This document shows, piece by piece, positions 13,765 through 13,823 of a stretch of 13,823 nt of DNA. The notes beneath the pieces were generated by a model. The model was given only the letters and a program-made list of their open reading frames with translations, was not told the DNA's origin and searched no databases. How positions within the stretch are numbered: the stretch's first letter is position 1; each line of letters begins with the position of its first letter. The DNA comes from an uncultured Clostridia bacterium (GTDB lineage Bacteria > Bacillota > Clostridia > Lachnospirales > Lachnospiraceae): the NCBI GenBank assembly GCA_946186175.1, contig CAMHMG010000059.1, forward strand, positions 1-13,823, read 5' to 3'. The translations under genes and the position numbers were made by a program.

Positions 13765-13823
13765 ATGCAGTATCATATAATTGCATTTTTCTGTGGTTTT
13801 ATATTAGATCTCATATTGGGCGA
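13765..13823 (+). CDS. cbiB: Adenosylcobinamide-phosphate synthase CbiB, N-terminal fragment cut by window edge
   Basis: Only 59 bases are visible. They start with ATG after a strong AAAGGAGG (13746-13753) and encode MQYHIIAFFCGFILDLILG, followed by a partial codon (GA) fitting Asp or Glu. The FxLDLxLGD pattern at the start of a first membrane helix is typical of CbiB/CobD. That membrane enzyme attaches (R)-1-amino-2-propanol phosphate, or ethanolamine phosphate, to cobyric acid. It is too short for the reading-frame list but fits the operon exactly, filling the step between CobQ and CobU. The call would be checked with sequence beyond the window. Confidence 0.75.
   Translation, partial: MQYHIIAFFCGFILDLILG

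Overview
The window looks like chromosomal DNA of a low-GC Gram-positive anaerobe of the Clostridia, most likely Lachnospiraceae. The grounds are AT-rich codon use, strong AGGAGG-type ribosome binding sites, three lipoproteins with Gram-positive style lipoboxes, the miaB sequence type, and the order of the cobalamin genes. All genes are on the + strand. The family assignment is an inference from protein style; I cannot name a species.

Positions 1-1190 hold the 3' part of a membrane-anchored zinc-ribbon protein, a tiny hydrophobic membrane protein, a clear intrinsic terminator (about 1034-1073) and a promoter for the next gene. Positions 1189-2610 encode MiaB, the tRNA methylthiotransferase, apparently unrelated to what follows.

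From about 2650 to the right edge lies one long cobalamin (B12) acquisition and assembly operon. It begins with a near-consensus promoter (TTGATA-17-TATAAT) and a cobalamin riboswitch whose expression platform ends in an intrinsic terminator (2975-3010). The first five genes act at or across the membrane: an exported CbiK-like cobaltochelatase lipoprotein, a lipoprotein with two NEAT-like repeats, and a BtuF-BtuC-BtuD type corrinoid ABC importer whose ATPase carries an extra C-terminal domain. The cytoplasmic late-pathway genes follow: cobQ/cbiP (cobyric acid synthase), cobT, cobU, cobS, a second short CobU-like gene, a CobC-like phosphatase, and the first 20 codons of cbiB/cobD. Together they would import corrinoids or incomplete corrinoids, convert cobyric acid to cobinamide phosphate, activate it with GTP, activate the lower ligand, and join the two. 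No corrin-ring biosynthesis gene other than cbiK is visible, so this segment reads as salvage and nucleotide-loop assembly; other genes may lie beyond the right edge.

The most notable non-coding feature is a 211-bp fully palindromic MITE-like element between cobU and cobS (11728-11938). It has 16-bp terminal inverted repeats and is flanked by TA. The TA plus the element's first G form the present cobU stop codon. The most notable protein-level feature is the pairing of an exported chelatase and a NEAT-like surface lipoprotein with the B12 importer under one riboswitch. It suggests a Gram-positive extracytoplasmic corrinoid or metal-tetrapyrrole capture module that I cannot match to a described system.
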